From: Bacillota bacterium | GTDB taxonomy: Bacteria > Bacillota > Sulfobacillia > Sulfobacillales > Sulfobacillaceae | Length of the DNA: 41,592 nucleotides | Assembly: GCA_021820485.1 (NCBI GenBank) | Contig: JAKADO010000016.1 | Span: forward strand, 1 to 41,592 | Direction of reading: 5' to 3' | Shown: one piece after another, positions 16,709-24,994 of the stretch | How positions within the stretch are numbered: the first letter of the stretch is position 1 | How the letters are laid out: each line of letters opens with the position of its first letter | Translations under genes and position numbers: made by a program | Notes under the pieces: model-generated | What the model saw: the letters and a program-made list of their open reading frames with translations, nothing else | Databases searched by the model: none | Told to the model about the DNA's origin: nothing

Positions 16709-17079
16709 GCCTGCCTTCGACGGTCATAGTCCTTCCAGGGCGAGGAACCTCATACACCGTTTCAGGTACTCATGTCGAAGAGCGCGCCATTCGGACCCCA
16801 TTGGTCAATTCGCGTTGGCGCGTTGGTTCCGGTCGTCCTTCTACGGTTATGGTTCGCTGTAATGCGCTCAATAGTTTGAAGCTGTGCTGGGAGGGGCCGA
16901 CCGCAACGATAAGCAGCCACTGGCCACCCCGCCGCCAGCTCGGCAAAGCACGCGCGAGTCGTTGGACGCGCCCTCTGTATCAGACTGTGAGGCTGGAGCC
17001 AGTCTTCGGGACGAAACAAAATCGCAAACTGTTCAGTGCGCTGAGGCGTTTCCACTAGTCGTGCGACTATGGGGGATAG
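16709..17079 (+). other. Stretch without recognisable gene
   Basis: About 370 bases between convergent genes. Reading frames of 90-100 codons exist on both strands, but none has a ribosome site or a recognisable motif. A small perfect inverted repeat, TAGTCG-tg-CGACTA, lies at 17056-17069 just beyond the stop of the SdhB-like gene, without a T-run. Confidence 0.4.
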
Positions 17080-17895
17080 TTAACGCTCGCCATTCCCTGA
17101 TGCTTCCGATGGCGCCCGTTGGGCGCGCTTTTGCTTGCGGTTGTAAAGCCACTTCTTCAAGGGGTCATAATATCGGTCGGCGACCCGCTCCTTTAACGGG
17201 ATGATGGCATTGGCGGTGATGTGGATTCCTTGTGGGCACACTTCGGTACAGCACCCGGTCACGTTGCACATGCCGACTCCGGCATCGCCTTGGAGGAGCG
17301 GAAGCCGATCCTCTACATCCATCGGATGCATTTCGTGGGATGCGATGAGTGCCATGAAGCGCGGGCCGTAATATTTCCCAAATTGCTGATGCTCGCGTAA
17401 AACGTGGCAAGTGTCCTGACAAAGGAAACATTCAATGCACTTATGGAATTCCTTCACACGCTCGATGTCTTCAGGGTACATCGTAAAGGGGGCGCTATGC
17501 GCCGGTTTGAAGGGAGGAATGGTTTTGGCCACTTCATAATTCCATGATACGTCGGTCACTAAGTCTTTGATGAGCGGGAATGCTTTCATAGGGGCGACGG
17601 TAAATGGTTTGCCAGCGAACTCATCCACGCGCGTTTTGCATAGCAACCGTGGGCGCCCATTAATCTCCGCACCGCACGATCCACAGTGTGCTGCTTTGCA
17701 ATTCCAGCGGACGGCCAAATCCGGCTCCTGGTGTTCTTGTACCCACCGGATTGCATCGAGGACAACCATTCCAGGCGCATACGGCACCTGATAGCTGGTC
17801 GGTTCCTGTTCGTTCGAGGCAGTGCCTCGCATGATGCGAAAATCAATCCACTGAGGTTCGGTCAATGTTGGTGCTTCTCGTGATGCACTGGCCAC
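17080..17895 (-). CDS. Orphan succinate dehydrogenase/fumarate reductase iron-sulfur subunit
   Basis: A 271-residue SdhB/FrdB protein. The N-terminal ferredoxin domain has C66, C71, C74 and C86 for [2Fe-2S]. The C-terminal domain has C153, C156, C159 and C220 for [4Fe-4S], and C163, C210 and C216 for [3Fe-4S]. All three clusters are complete. GTG at 17895 was chosen because GGAGG lies seven bases before it; the ATG at 17910 has no ribosome site. No flavoprotein or membrane anchor gene is next to it, which is unusual since Sdh/Frd subunits normally form one operon. A CRP/FNR-type box lies upstream on this strand. It may serve as an anaerobic subunit exchanging into a complex encoded elsewhere, or in an uncharacterised oxidoreductase. 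Confidence 0.85.
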   Translation of the reverse strand: MASASREAPTLTEPQWIDFRIMRGTASNEQEPTSYQVPYAPGMVVLDAIRWVQEHQEPDLAVRWNCKAAHCGSCGAEINGRPRLLCKTRVDEFAGKPFTVAPMKAFPLIKDLVTDVSWNYEVAKTIPPFKPAHSAPFTMYPEDIERVKEFHKCIECFLCQDTCHVLREHQQFGKYYGPRFMALIASHEMHPMDVEDRLPLLQGDAGVGMCNVTGCCTEVCPQGIHITANAIIPLKERVADRYYDPLKKWLYNRKQKRAQRAPSEASGNGER

Positions 17896-17940
17896 ATGCT
17901 CGCCTCCCATGCTGATGAAGTAATCAATAATTCATGTTTC

Positions 17941-17983
17941 AGCATAGTGAGCCACCCTAGGCAGTGTTGTGACTACCATCACA
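17941..17983 (-). promoter_or_regulatory. CRP/FNR-type box and -10 for the SdhB-like gene
   Basis: Perfect TGTGA-N6-TCACA palindrome at 17968-17983. On the minus strand TATGCT (17946-17941) starts 36 bases after the first G of GTGA. It points to the 17895 start. Confidence 0.7.
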
Positions 17984-18025
17984 TTTGAGATGCAAGGTGT
18001 CGACGCGGGCCTCCCCTTACGGCTC

Positions 18026-18068
18026 GGTGACTTTCGTCACAGAGCCGCGTTGCATCCTAGCGTTCAAT
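18026..18068 (+). promoter_or_regulatory. CRP/FNR-type box and -10 for methyltransferase-moaA
   Basis: GTGA-ctttcg-TCAC at 18027-18040, embedded in a longer palindrome with arms GGCTC and GAGCC (18021-18046). TTCAAT lies at 18063-18068. Together with the box at 17968 it makes a divergent control region. Confidence 0.7.
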
Positions 18069-18106
18069 AGCCTTAATAGGATTCGTCGGTGAAAGGAGTC
18101 AGCCTT

Positions 18107-19090
18107 ATGACGCGTGTCGATGAATTGGGCGGCACCCGACTGGTCAGTGCGGGTCAAAAAGAGTTGAATGCCATCTTGGAAATTCCACCGGGACACCATG
18201 CGGTTTGGCTTATCGACGGACGAGCGGAATGGCAGCCCGAGTCCGGCAACGCAGGGATCTTGGAGCCAAGTCAAAAGGTTTGGGATCTTGATGGGCCGGG
18301 CTCGCTTCGATTTCTCGAAACCTCCCATTATGCCCGGTTTGAGGCTTGGGACGAATTGGGCTTTGGGCCGCGGGCCATCTTATACCGCACGTTGGTGGAG
18401 TCGCGTAACCGCGGCATCGGTGAGGCGCTTGCAGCAGGTCTTCCGCCTCAAGCGGGCCAAATTTGGGCGGATGTTGGCACGGGAACAGGTGCGATGGTTC
18501 AAGCGCTTCAAGCGCAAGAGCAGAGTCGCCGACCGCAATGGATCCTTGGCATTGACCGGGCTTCACGCATGCTTGACGAGGCTTGGAGCCATTCGAGCGC
18601 ACCCATCCCGGCGTGGTTCGTTGCAAGGGACCTTATGTCGGTGCAATGGCCGCAGCGCACATTTGACGGCATCACCGCACTGCTTCTGCTGCACTTAATT
18701 GATGATCTGGATTACTTCCTCGGCAATTTGTTCGGCGCGTTGAAGCCTGGAGGAATTTTCGCCTATGCCGTTAGCGCTGATGCCAATCCTTTTATGCGGA
18801 TGATTATGCATCAATTGGCTGGGCCCGGTGATTTCTTCAAGCAAGGACAAAAAAAAATTCGCCAAAGCGTCCTTGGCGCGGGATTTACCATTCAGCACTC
18901 CGCGACGTACAAAGACGAGATTGTGATGGAAAGCCCAGATGCCATGCGAGAGCTCATCCGCAGTATCGGCGGTCCGGCGAGCCGCGGGCTACGGGCTGAT
19001 GTGTCCCCTCCCGGGTCCATCGAGCGTGTATTTGAACTGGTCTGGGCGCAAAAACCAGGACGCTCCACGGAGGCGCGACACAATGGCTGA
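18107..19090 (+). CDS. Class I SAM-dependent methyltransferase, coupled to moaA
   Basis: A 327-residue protein. The N-terminal 100 residues are not recognised. The methyltransferase core follows, with motif I as WADVGTGTGAMVQAL near residue 122, an acidic residue after the second strand (GIDRASRML), and TFDGITALLLLHLIDDLDYFL with ALKPGGIFAYAV further on, the motif IV-VI region. It is therefore a small-molecule-type class I enzyme; the substrate is unknown. ATG at 18107 with AAAGGAG eight bases upstream; a GTG at 18089 lacks support. The gene overlaps moaA by eight bases and is controlled by a CRP/FNR-type box, so a role beside anaerobic cofactor metabolism is likely. Thiopurine, quinone or metalloid methylation are possible. 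Confidence 0.8.
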   Translation: MTRVDELGGTRLVSAGQKELNAILEIPPGHHAVWLIDGRAEWQPESGNAGILEPSQKVWDLDGPGSLRFLETSHYARFEAWDELGFGPRAILYRTLVESRNRGIGEALAAGLPPQAGQIWADVGTGTGAMVQALQAQEQSRRPQWILGIDRASRMLDEAWSHSSAPIPAWFVARDLMSVQWPQRTFDGITALLLLHLIDDLDYFLGNLFGALKPGGIFAYAVSADANPFMRMIMHQLAGPGDFFKQGQKKIRQSVLGAGFTIQHSATYKDEIVMESPDAMRELIRSIGGPASRGLRADVSPPGSIERVFELVWAQKPGRSTEARHNG

Positions 19091-20099
19091 GGTGCGCGAT
19101 CAGTTGAATCGTCCGCTCAGGGACTTGCGGATTTCTCTCACCGACCGCTGCAACTTTCGTTGCGGCTATTGCATGCCCAAGGAAATTTTTGGAACGCCCA
19201 CACACTTCATGCCGCGGGAAGACGCCATGACGCGGGAGGAGATTGTTGCCGTGGTGCGGTTGATGAGCCAACTGGGCGTGCACAAGATCCGGCTGACAGG
19301 TGGCGAACCGCTCTTGAGGCAAGACATTGCTCCGTTGATCGCAGACATGGCGGAGGTGTATGGGATCGATGATATCGCGTTGACGACCAATGGCTCGATG
19401 TTGACTCTTGCGCTGGCCAAAGGTCTAAAAGCTGCCGGATTGGGGCGCATCACGGTCAGCCTTGACTCGTTGGATGCTGAACGATTCGGTCGAATCAATG
19501 GTGTCGGAGTTCGCCCCGCAAAGGTGTTGGCCGCCATTGATCATGCCGCCGAGGCGGGCTTAGGACCGGTGAAGATAAACGTTGTGGTCAAGCGGGGCAT
19601 GAACGACCAGGATATCGTGCCGCTGGCGGAAAGGTTTCGGTTCACCGGGCACATTGTACGCTTCATCGAGTTCATGGATGTAGGCATGTCCAATCGATGG
19701 TCCCTCGAAGACGTCGTGCCCGCAGCGGAGATTTTGCAAACGATTTCCCAACGGTGGCCCCTGCATCCGGTCGAAGCTGCCTATTACGGTGAGGTGGCCT
19801 CCCGGTACGCATACGACGATGGGGCAGGCGAAATCGGGCTCATTGCCTCCGTCACGCAGCCTTTTTGCGGAAGTTGCACTCGTGCGCGCCTCTCCGCCGA
19901 CGGGCGCCTCCTGCTATGCCTCTTTGCAGATCACGGCGTGAACCTTCGTGACCTGCTGCGGCAGGGTGTTGCTGCAGATGCGCTTCTCGAGAGAGTCACT
20001 CAAATTTGGGGAGCCCGGGGGGATCGATACTCGGAGCTCCGTGATCCCCGAAAGTCCCAACCTGCCAAGCGTCTGGAAATGTTTCAGATCGGGGGCTAA
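19083..20099 (+). CDS. moaA: GTP 3',8-cyclase, molybdenum cofactor biosynthesis
   Basis: Radical-SAM enzyme of 338 residues making the first intermediate of molybdopterin from GTP. The N-terminal cluster motif has C23, C27 and C30 (CNFRCGYC). The C-terminal substrate cluster uses C262, C265 and C279 (FCGSC and LLLC). TGGEPLL at 72-78 is the SAM-binding GGE motif, and the protein ends with the conserved Gly-Gly required for activity. ATG at 19083 follows GGAGG and overlaps the methyltransferase end. It supplies cofactor for the nitrate reductase and formate dehydrogenase encoded downstream. No other moa/moe gene is in the window. Confidence 0.95.
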   Translation: MAEVRDQLNRPLRDLRISLTDRCNFRCGYCMPKEIFGTPTHFMPREDAMTREEIVAVVRLMSQLGVHKIRLTGGEPLLRQDIAPLIADMAEVYGIDDIALTTNGSMLTLALAKGLKAAGLGRITVSLDSLDAERFGRINGVGVRPAKVLAAIDHAAEAGLGPVKINVVVKRGMNDQDIVPLAERFRFTGHIVRFIEFMDVGMSNRWSLEDVVPAAEILQTISQRWPLHPVEAAYYGEVASRYAYDDGAGEIGLIASVTQPFCGSCTRARLSADGRLLLCLFADHGVNLRDLLRQGVAADALLERVTQIWGARGDRYSELRDPRKSQPAKRLEMFQIGG

Positions 20100-20118
20100 T
20101 TTCGATATTGTCCACGAG

Positions 20119-20163
20119 CGTGACGAAGATCACAGAACGGTCGACAAGGGAACGCCATATATA
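20119..20163 (+). promoter_or_regulatory. CRP/FNR-type box and -10 for the hemerythrin-nar operon
   Basis: GTGA-cgaaga-TCACA at 20120-20134. An AT-rich -10 (TATATA, 20158-20163, or CATATA at 20156) follows. Predicted start of transcription near 20168, with an 85-base leader to the hemerythrin gene. Confidence 0.7.
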
Positions 20164-20252
20164 TCTTGATGCGATGTATTGGGTTGTCTCTTGTGGCAAC
20201 ACAGGCGGACGATGGGGATGTCCTTCTCCGCCTAGGAATGGAGTGTTGAAGC

Positions 20253-20687
20253 GTGTCAGGACCGGCGTTGCGGAAGCTTGAGTCACATCACGCCATCCAC
20301 GAGACAGCGCGGCATGAGGCCGATGAAGCACTGAGGCTTGCCCAACGTGCCTACGCGTCCGGGGATCAAGAGGCCTTTCTGCGTGTGGCGGAGGTGTTTT
20401 TGCAGGTCATTGAAGGTCGTGTTTTGATTCATGCTGCTGAAGAAGAACAGGGATTGTATCAAGAGTGGCTGCAGCTTGCTACGATGCAGCCGTCCGCAAT
20501 TGATGAGCTCATCCAAGAGCATGACGCCGTACGCCACGAGGCCTCTCTGTTGGAACGTGCCATGGTTCAGGGCGATCATGCAGAGGCGATGTCAGCGATG
20601 TACCAGTTAATGACCGACTCGGCCAGGCATTCGCAGCATGAGGAAGAGGTGCTCCGCCTCTTGTCCTGGGAAAGGAGCGAGGGTTAA
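20253..20687 (+). CDS. Hemerythrin-like (HHE) protein, first gene of nar operon
   Basis: A 144-residue four-helix protein with the spaced His/Glu pattern of HHE domains: H12/H13 and H16 on helix 1, H60 and E64 (IHAAEEEQ) on helix 2, H90 (IQEHDAVRHE) on helix 3, and H126/H129 (ARHSQHEEE) on helix 4. These would bind a di-iron site able to take O2 or NO. GTG start with GGAG nine bases upstream. It leads the operon to narGHJI and shares one base with the next start (TAATG). A protective or sensing role against NO or oxygen for the nitrate reductase is inferred from family members such as YtfE. A second hemerythrin gene lies at 41316. Confidence 0.8.
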   Translation: MSGPALRKLESHHAIHETARHEADEALRLAQRAYASGDQEAFLRVAEVFLQVIEGRVLIHAAEEEQGLYQEWLQLATMQPSAIDELIQEHDAVRHEASLLERAMVQGDHAEAMSAMYQLMTDSARHSQHEEEVLRLLSWERSEG

Positions 20688-20980
20688 TGAATACTCCTTT
20701 GCGGTGGGTTTACCCCGCGAGTTACAAGAGTTTGGAAGCTTTGGCTGAGAAGGCCGGCGTTCATCCCTATGAATATCAGGCGTTGGTGGACATCGGGAGC
20801 CCTGTTGGGCAAGTGGTTAAGCTTCAACGAGCCACCAACGAGTGGAGTCACGCGTTTGTCCCGGAAGAACTTGCAAATGTATCAAAGTCCCTCATGGACT
20901 TCTTCTCAGCGACCGTTCAGCAGATGGCCGAAATGGCGCAAGAGGACTATCACGGCTTTATGGCGCAACGTGACGTGTAG
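20687..20980 (+). CDS. Unknown small protein in nar operon
   Basis: A 97-residue soluble protein with predicted amphipathic helices and no cysteine or histidine-rich metal motif. I do not recognise it. Translation is supported by its position: the ATG overlaps the hemerythrin stop by one base, with AAAGGAG about ten bases upstream, and codon use resembles its neighbours. It begins like a DNA- or protein-binding helical module (YKSLEALAEKAGVHPYEYQAL), but no assignment is safe. Position between hemerythrin and narG suggests a nitrate reductase accessory role. Confidence 0.6.
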   Translation: MNTPLRWVYPASYKSLEALAEKAGVHPYEYQALVDIGSPVGQVVKLQRATNEWSHAFVPEELANVSKSLMDFFSATVQQMAEMAQEDYHGFMAQRDV

Positions 20981-21006
20981 CAGTACCACGGAGGAGGCAG
21001 AGCACG

Positions 21007-21315
21007 TTGGCGAATGACGCATCGAAAGAAGAATCCATACCACATGCCACTACCGATGACGATCGGTTCGACCTTATAGCCCTGTTAAAGATGCGGTTTG
21101 GGGATATCCCGGATGAGGTAACGGCTGCGATTTCCTCGATCGATGATTTCAGTCAAATCGATCATCTGATTCTTGTCGCTGCCAACGCGGTTGAATGGGA
21201 TGAGTTTCTCTCGGAAATTCGCCACCCGGGATTTCGCATCGTGGGGCAAGCATTTGATCCTTTGAGCCGGGTTATGCCCCAACCTGAGAGAAGAGGAGAG
21301 AGCAATGGCCAATAA
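21007..21315 (+). CDS. Unknown small protein immediately before narG
   Basis: A 102-residue acidic protein, TTG start chosen because GGAGGAGG lies upstream. The middle segment (DLIALLKMRFGDIPDEVTAAISSIDD, given here only as a region at residues 22-47, then FSQIDHLILVAANA) resembles the short helical repeat seen in DUF4351-type tails, where it predicts an alpha-helical domain; this likeness is weak. It overlaps narG by eleven bases, so the two are translationally coupled. A role in expression, maturation or protection of NarG is only inferred. Confidence 0.6.
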   Translation: MANDASKEESIPHATTDDDRFDLIALLKMRFGDIPDEVTAAISSIDDFSQIDHLILVAANAVEWDEFLSEIRHPGFRIVGQAFDPLSRVMPQPERRGESNGQ

Positions 21316-24300
21316 ACGCAACGCGCTTTTGCGGTCGGTGGATTATTTAAAGCGCGGCCGGCGCATCAACCAAGGCTGGAGTGAGGAAAACGGTCGAGCC
21401 CGAGATTGGGAGGACGTGTATCGAGGTCGCTGGCAGCATGACCGGGTGGTGCGCTCCACCCACGGCGTTAACTGTACGGGCTCGTGCAGCTGGAAAATTC
21501 ATGTCAAGAACGGCATTGTGACATGGGAAACACAACAGACCGACTACCCGTCGCTTGGGGAGAACGTGCCGGAGTACGAGCCGCGCGGCTGCCCCCGAGG
21601 AGCCAGCTATTCGTGGTATCTATACAGTCCCGGGCGCGTGAAGTACCCGTATGTGCGTGGGGAATTGCTGTCTGCATGGAAACAGATCCGCGAGCACGAG
21701 GAGAATCCTCTCAAGGCATGGCGAGCACTGGTTAGCGATGCGGCACAACGCCAAGCCTACCAGAGCGCACGGGGCAAAGGCGGGTTCGTCCGCGCCGAGT
21801 GGGATACCGTCAGCGAAATTATTTCTGCCGCTATGTTGGACACCGTCCAAACATACGGGCCTGACCGGGTAGCTGGGTTTAGTCCAATTCCAGCCATGTC
21901 CCAGGTGAGCTTTGCGGCCGGATCACGCTTCATTTCCCTCATGGGCGGGACCATGGTCAGCTTTTACGATTGGTACGCGGACCTGCCGCCCGCGTCACCG
22001 CAGATCTGGGGCGAGCAGACCGATGTCCCGGAGAGTGCCGATTGGTACAACGCCGGTTATTTCATTATTTGGGGTACGAATCTGCCCATGACGAGGACTC
22101 CGGACGCTCACTTCATGGTCGAGGGCCGGTACAACGGCACCAAAGTGGTCGGGGTAAGTCCCGATTATGCCGAATACGTCAAATTCGCGGATCTTTGGCT
22201 GCCGTGCAAAGCCGGGACAGATGCGGCGCTGGCGATGGCCATGGCGCACGTAATTTTGAAAGAGTTTTACGTTGATAATCCTACCCCTTACTTCTTGGAC
22301 TATGCCAAAAACTACACCGACTTACCGTTTCTCGTCACCCTTAAGCAACAAGATGGGCATTGGAGGGCTGACCGTTTCCTGAACGCCAATGACTTGGGCC
22401 TGAACGTTCCTCAAGCGGACTGGAAGACGGTGGTTTGGGACACGACGACTGGCTCGCCGGAGATTCCCAATGGCAGTTTGGGATACCGCTGGGACGGCCA
22501 GCACAAGTGGAATCTTCGGCTGGAGAACCCCGAGGGGACCCCAATCCAACCGGCTCTATCCTTTATCGAGGCGGCCGATTCAGTGCTCTCGGTGTCGTTG
22601 CCCAATCTCCAAACAGGATCATCCCGCCCGTTTGCTCGCAGTCTACCGGCCAGACGGGTGACCAACAGCCTCGGCGAGACGATGTGGGTGACCACGGTGT
22701 ATGACCTGATGATGGCGCATATGGGGATAAGTCGAGGACTTCCGGGGGACTATCCCACTGACTACGATGATGTGACGGCCTACACTCCGGCATGGCAGGA
22801 AGCCATTACCGGTGTTGACCGAAATCTCGCCATCCAAGTGGCGCGAGAATTCGCCGACAACGCGGCGAAAACCCGCGGCCGCTCCATGATTGCTCTGGGA
22901 GCAGGCACGAACCACTGGTATCATAGCGATCTTATATACCGGAGCATTATCAATTTGGTTTTGCTGACAGGGAGCCAAGGAATCAATGGCGGCGGCTGGG
23001 CCCACTATGTTGGTCAGGAAAAGGTACGTCCCTTGGAAGGATGGAATACGCTGGCCTTCGGATTGGATTGGAATCGCCCCCCACGGCAGCATGCCGGGAC
23101 ATCCTTCTTTTACTTTGCCACTGATCAATTCCGTTATGAGGAACCGGCGCTCAAGTTGCCTGGGGTGCCGACTTCGGGCCGCTTCCGCGACGCGCATCCA
23201 GCTGACATGACAACGCTGGCTTCTCGACTTGGATGGCTGCCCTCGTTTCCCCAGTGGACCGAGAACTCTCTGGCGGTCGTGGCGGAGGCCCGAAATGCGG
23301 GTTGCGGAAGTGCGGACGAAATTGTGCAGCATGTGGCGCAGCGCCTTACCAGCGGAGACCTGGAATGGGCGGTGGAAAATCCGGATGATCCGCGAAACTT
23401 TCCCCGTGTTTTCTTTATCTGGCGTTCAAACTTGCTCGGCGCCAGTGGCAAAGGTCATGAATATTTCTTGAAGCATATGCTAGGTGCGGCTGGGCATGTA
23501 CTGGGCAATCCAGACGAGTCGTGGCAGCCCGAAACGGTCAAGACGCCGGGAACGATTCCGGAGGGCAAATTGGACTTGTTGGTGGACATGGACTTTCGGA
23601 TGACATCCAGCGGGCTCTACGCGGACATTGTCCTTCCGGCGGCGACATGGTACGAGAAGCATGACTTGAGCAGCACAGACATGCATCCTTTCGTCCATCC
23701 ATTCAATCCCGCTGTGGCGCCGCTCTGGGAGTCGAAAAGCGACTGGGATGCGTTCCGCACGTTGGCTGAGGCGTTTTCCCGCATGGCGGCACGCTACTTG
23801 CCCGTGGTGGATGATTTGGTCATGACGCCGTTGCAGCACGACTCCCCCGGCGAAATTGCCCAACCGCATGGCCACGTGCGTGATTGGCGCCAGGGAGAAT
23901 GCGAGCCCGTGGTCGGAAAGACCATGCCCAACCTAACGTTGGTGCACCGCGATTATGCGCATCTGATTAATCAGATGACAACGCTTGGCCCACTGGCAGA
24001 CGAAGGGATTGTCACCAAAGGCATTCGCATTGATGGACATGCGGCCGTGGCTGAGTTGATGGAGCGTGTGGGCTCGTCCAAATGGGAAGGACCCGGGCGG
24101 GGTCGGCCATCCCTATGGACGGGACGGCAGGCTGCGGAAGCTATCCTAACCCTATCCGGCCCCACCAACGGGCACCGCGCGATGGAAGAATGGCAGTCGT
24201 TGGAGAACACAACCGGCGTGCCGCTGACGGCGGCCATCCATGGGCGGGAAGATACTGCGTATCGGTTTGAGGATCTCACGATTCAGCCGCGGCTGGCCTT

Positions 24301-24994
24301 GCCGGCGCCGGTATGGTCTGGGCTGGAGGGGGAGGGGCGTCGCTACTCGCCCTTTACGGCGAATGTGGACTTCAAAATTCCTTGGCGCACCATCACTGGT
24401 CGACAGCATTTCTACTTGGACCATGAAGTAATGCTGGACTATGGCGAAGGTCTTCCCATCTATCGTCCACCCAGTGACAACCCCCCCTTCGCGAGCGGAG
24501 ATGAAGCCGGCGACACGGCTGACGTATCGCAGGCGGTGACGGTGCGGTATTTGACACCGCATCAAAAATGGGGCATTCACTCTACTTACTCAGATACGCC
24601 GCGCATGTTGACGCTGTTCCGTGGCGGCCAGACGGTATGGATGAGCATGGAGGACGCGAAGGCCATCGGCATCGAAGACAACGACTGGATCGAGGTCTTC
24701 AACCGCAACGGAGCGATTGTAGCCCGCGCCGTCATTTCGCACCGCATTCCCAAGGGCGTCGCAATGATGTACCACGCACAAGACCGCACCATCGGCGTTC
24801 CCAAGAGCCTAGTAACCGGAGACCGGGGCGGAACGCACAACAGTGTGACGCGGATTATTCCCAAGGGCACGCACATGATTGGCGGTTACGGTCAGCTCAG
24901 CTATAGCATGAACTACTACGGACCAACCGGGCACCAGCGCGATGTCCTGACGTGGATCCGCCCTCTGAAGGAGGTCGACTGGCTTGAAGATTAA
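21305..24994 (+). CDS. narG: Respiratory nitrate reductase alpha subunit
   Basis: Catalytic subunit of 1229 residues that reduces nitrate to nitrite at a molybdenum bis-MGD centre on the cytoplasmic membrane face. FS0 cluster ligands are H53, C57, C61 and C96. The Mo ligand is D222 in YDWYADLPPASP, the same number as in the E. coli enzyme. The motif GEQTDVPESADWYN follows. Length is usual for NarG, and there is no twin-arginine signal, so the site faces the cytoplasm. ATG with GAGAGG upstream; the start overlaps the preceding gene. narH follows with an eleven-base overlap. Under the CRP/FNR-type box at 20119, so expected to be induced without oxygen. Confidence 0.97.
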   Translation: MANKRNALLRSVDYLKRGRRINQGWSEENGRARDWEDVYRGRWQHDRVVRSTHGVNCTGSCSWKIHVKNGIVTWETQQTDYPSLGENVPEYEPRGCPRGASYSWYLYSPGRVKYPYVRGELLSAWKQIREHEENPLKAWRALVSDAAQRQAYQSARGKGGFVRAEWDTVSEIISAAMLDTVQTYGPDRVAGFSPIPAMSQVSFAAGSRFISLMGGTMVSFYDWYADLPPASPQIWGEQTDVPESADWYNAGYFIIWGTNLPMTRTPDAHFMVEGRYNGTKVVGVSPDYAEYVKFADLWLPCKAGTDAALAMAMAHVILKEFYVDNPTPYFLDYAKNYTDLPFLVTLKQQDGHWRADRFLNANDLGLNVPQADWKTVVWDTTTGSPEIPNGSLGYRWDGQHKWNLRLENPEGTPIQPALSFIEAADSVLSVSLPNLQTGSSRPFARSLPARRVTNSLGETMWVTTVYDLMMAHMGISRGLPGDYPTDYDDVTAYTPAWQEAITGVDRNLAIQVAREFADNAAKTRGRSMIALGAGTNHWYHSDLIYRSIINLVLLTGSQGINGGGWAHYVGQEKVRPLEGWNTLAFGLDWNRPPRQHAGTSFFYFATDQFRYEEPALKLPGVPTSGRFRDAHPADMTTLASRLGWLPSFPQWTENSLAVVAEARNAGCGSADEIVQHVAQRLTSGDLEWAVENPDDPRNFPRVFFIWRSNLLGASGKGHEYFLKHMLGAAGHVLGNPDESWQPETVKTPGTIPEGKLDLLVDMDFRMTSSGLYADIVLPAATWYEKHDLSSTDMHPFVHPFNPAVAPLWESKSDWDAFRTLAEAFSRMAARYLPVVDDLVMTPLQHDSPGEIAQPHGHVRDWRQGECEPVVGKTMPNLTLVHRDYAHLINQMTTLGPLADEGIVTKGIRIDGHAAVAELMERVGSSKWEGPGRGRPSLWTGRQAAEAILTLSGPTNGHRAMEEWQSLENTTGVPLTAAIHGREDTAYRFEDLTIQPRLALPAPVWSGLEGEGRRYSPFTANVDFKIPWRTITGRQHFYLDHEVMLDYGEGLPIYRPPSDNPPFASGDEAGDTADVSQAVTVRYLTPHQKWGIHSTYSDTPRMLTLFRGGQTVWMSMEDAKAIGIEDNDWIEVFNRNGAIVARAVISHRIPKGVAMMYHAQDRTIGVPKSLVTGDRGGTHNSVTRIIPKGTHMIGGYGQLSYSMNYYGPTGHQRDVLTWIRPLKEVDWLED

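Noticed and set aside
20157..20179. Second PadR-like operator resembling the site at 6148
   Set aside because: The AT-rich part coincides with the predicted -10 of the hemerythrin-nar promoter and the right arm has a mismatch and a longer spacer.
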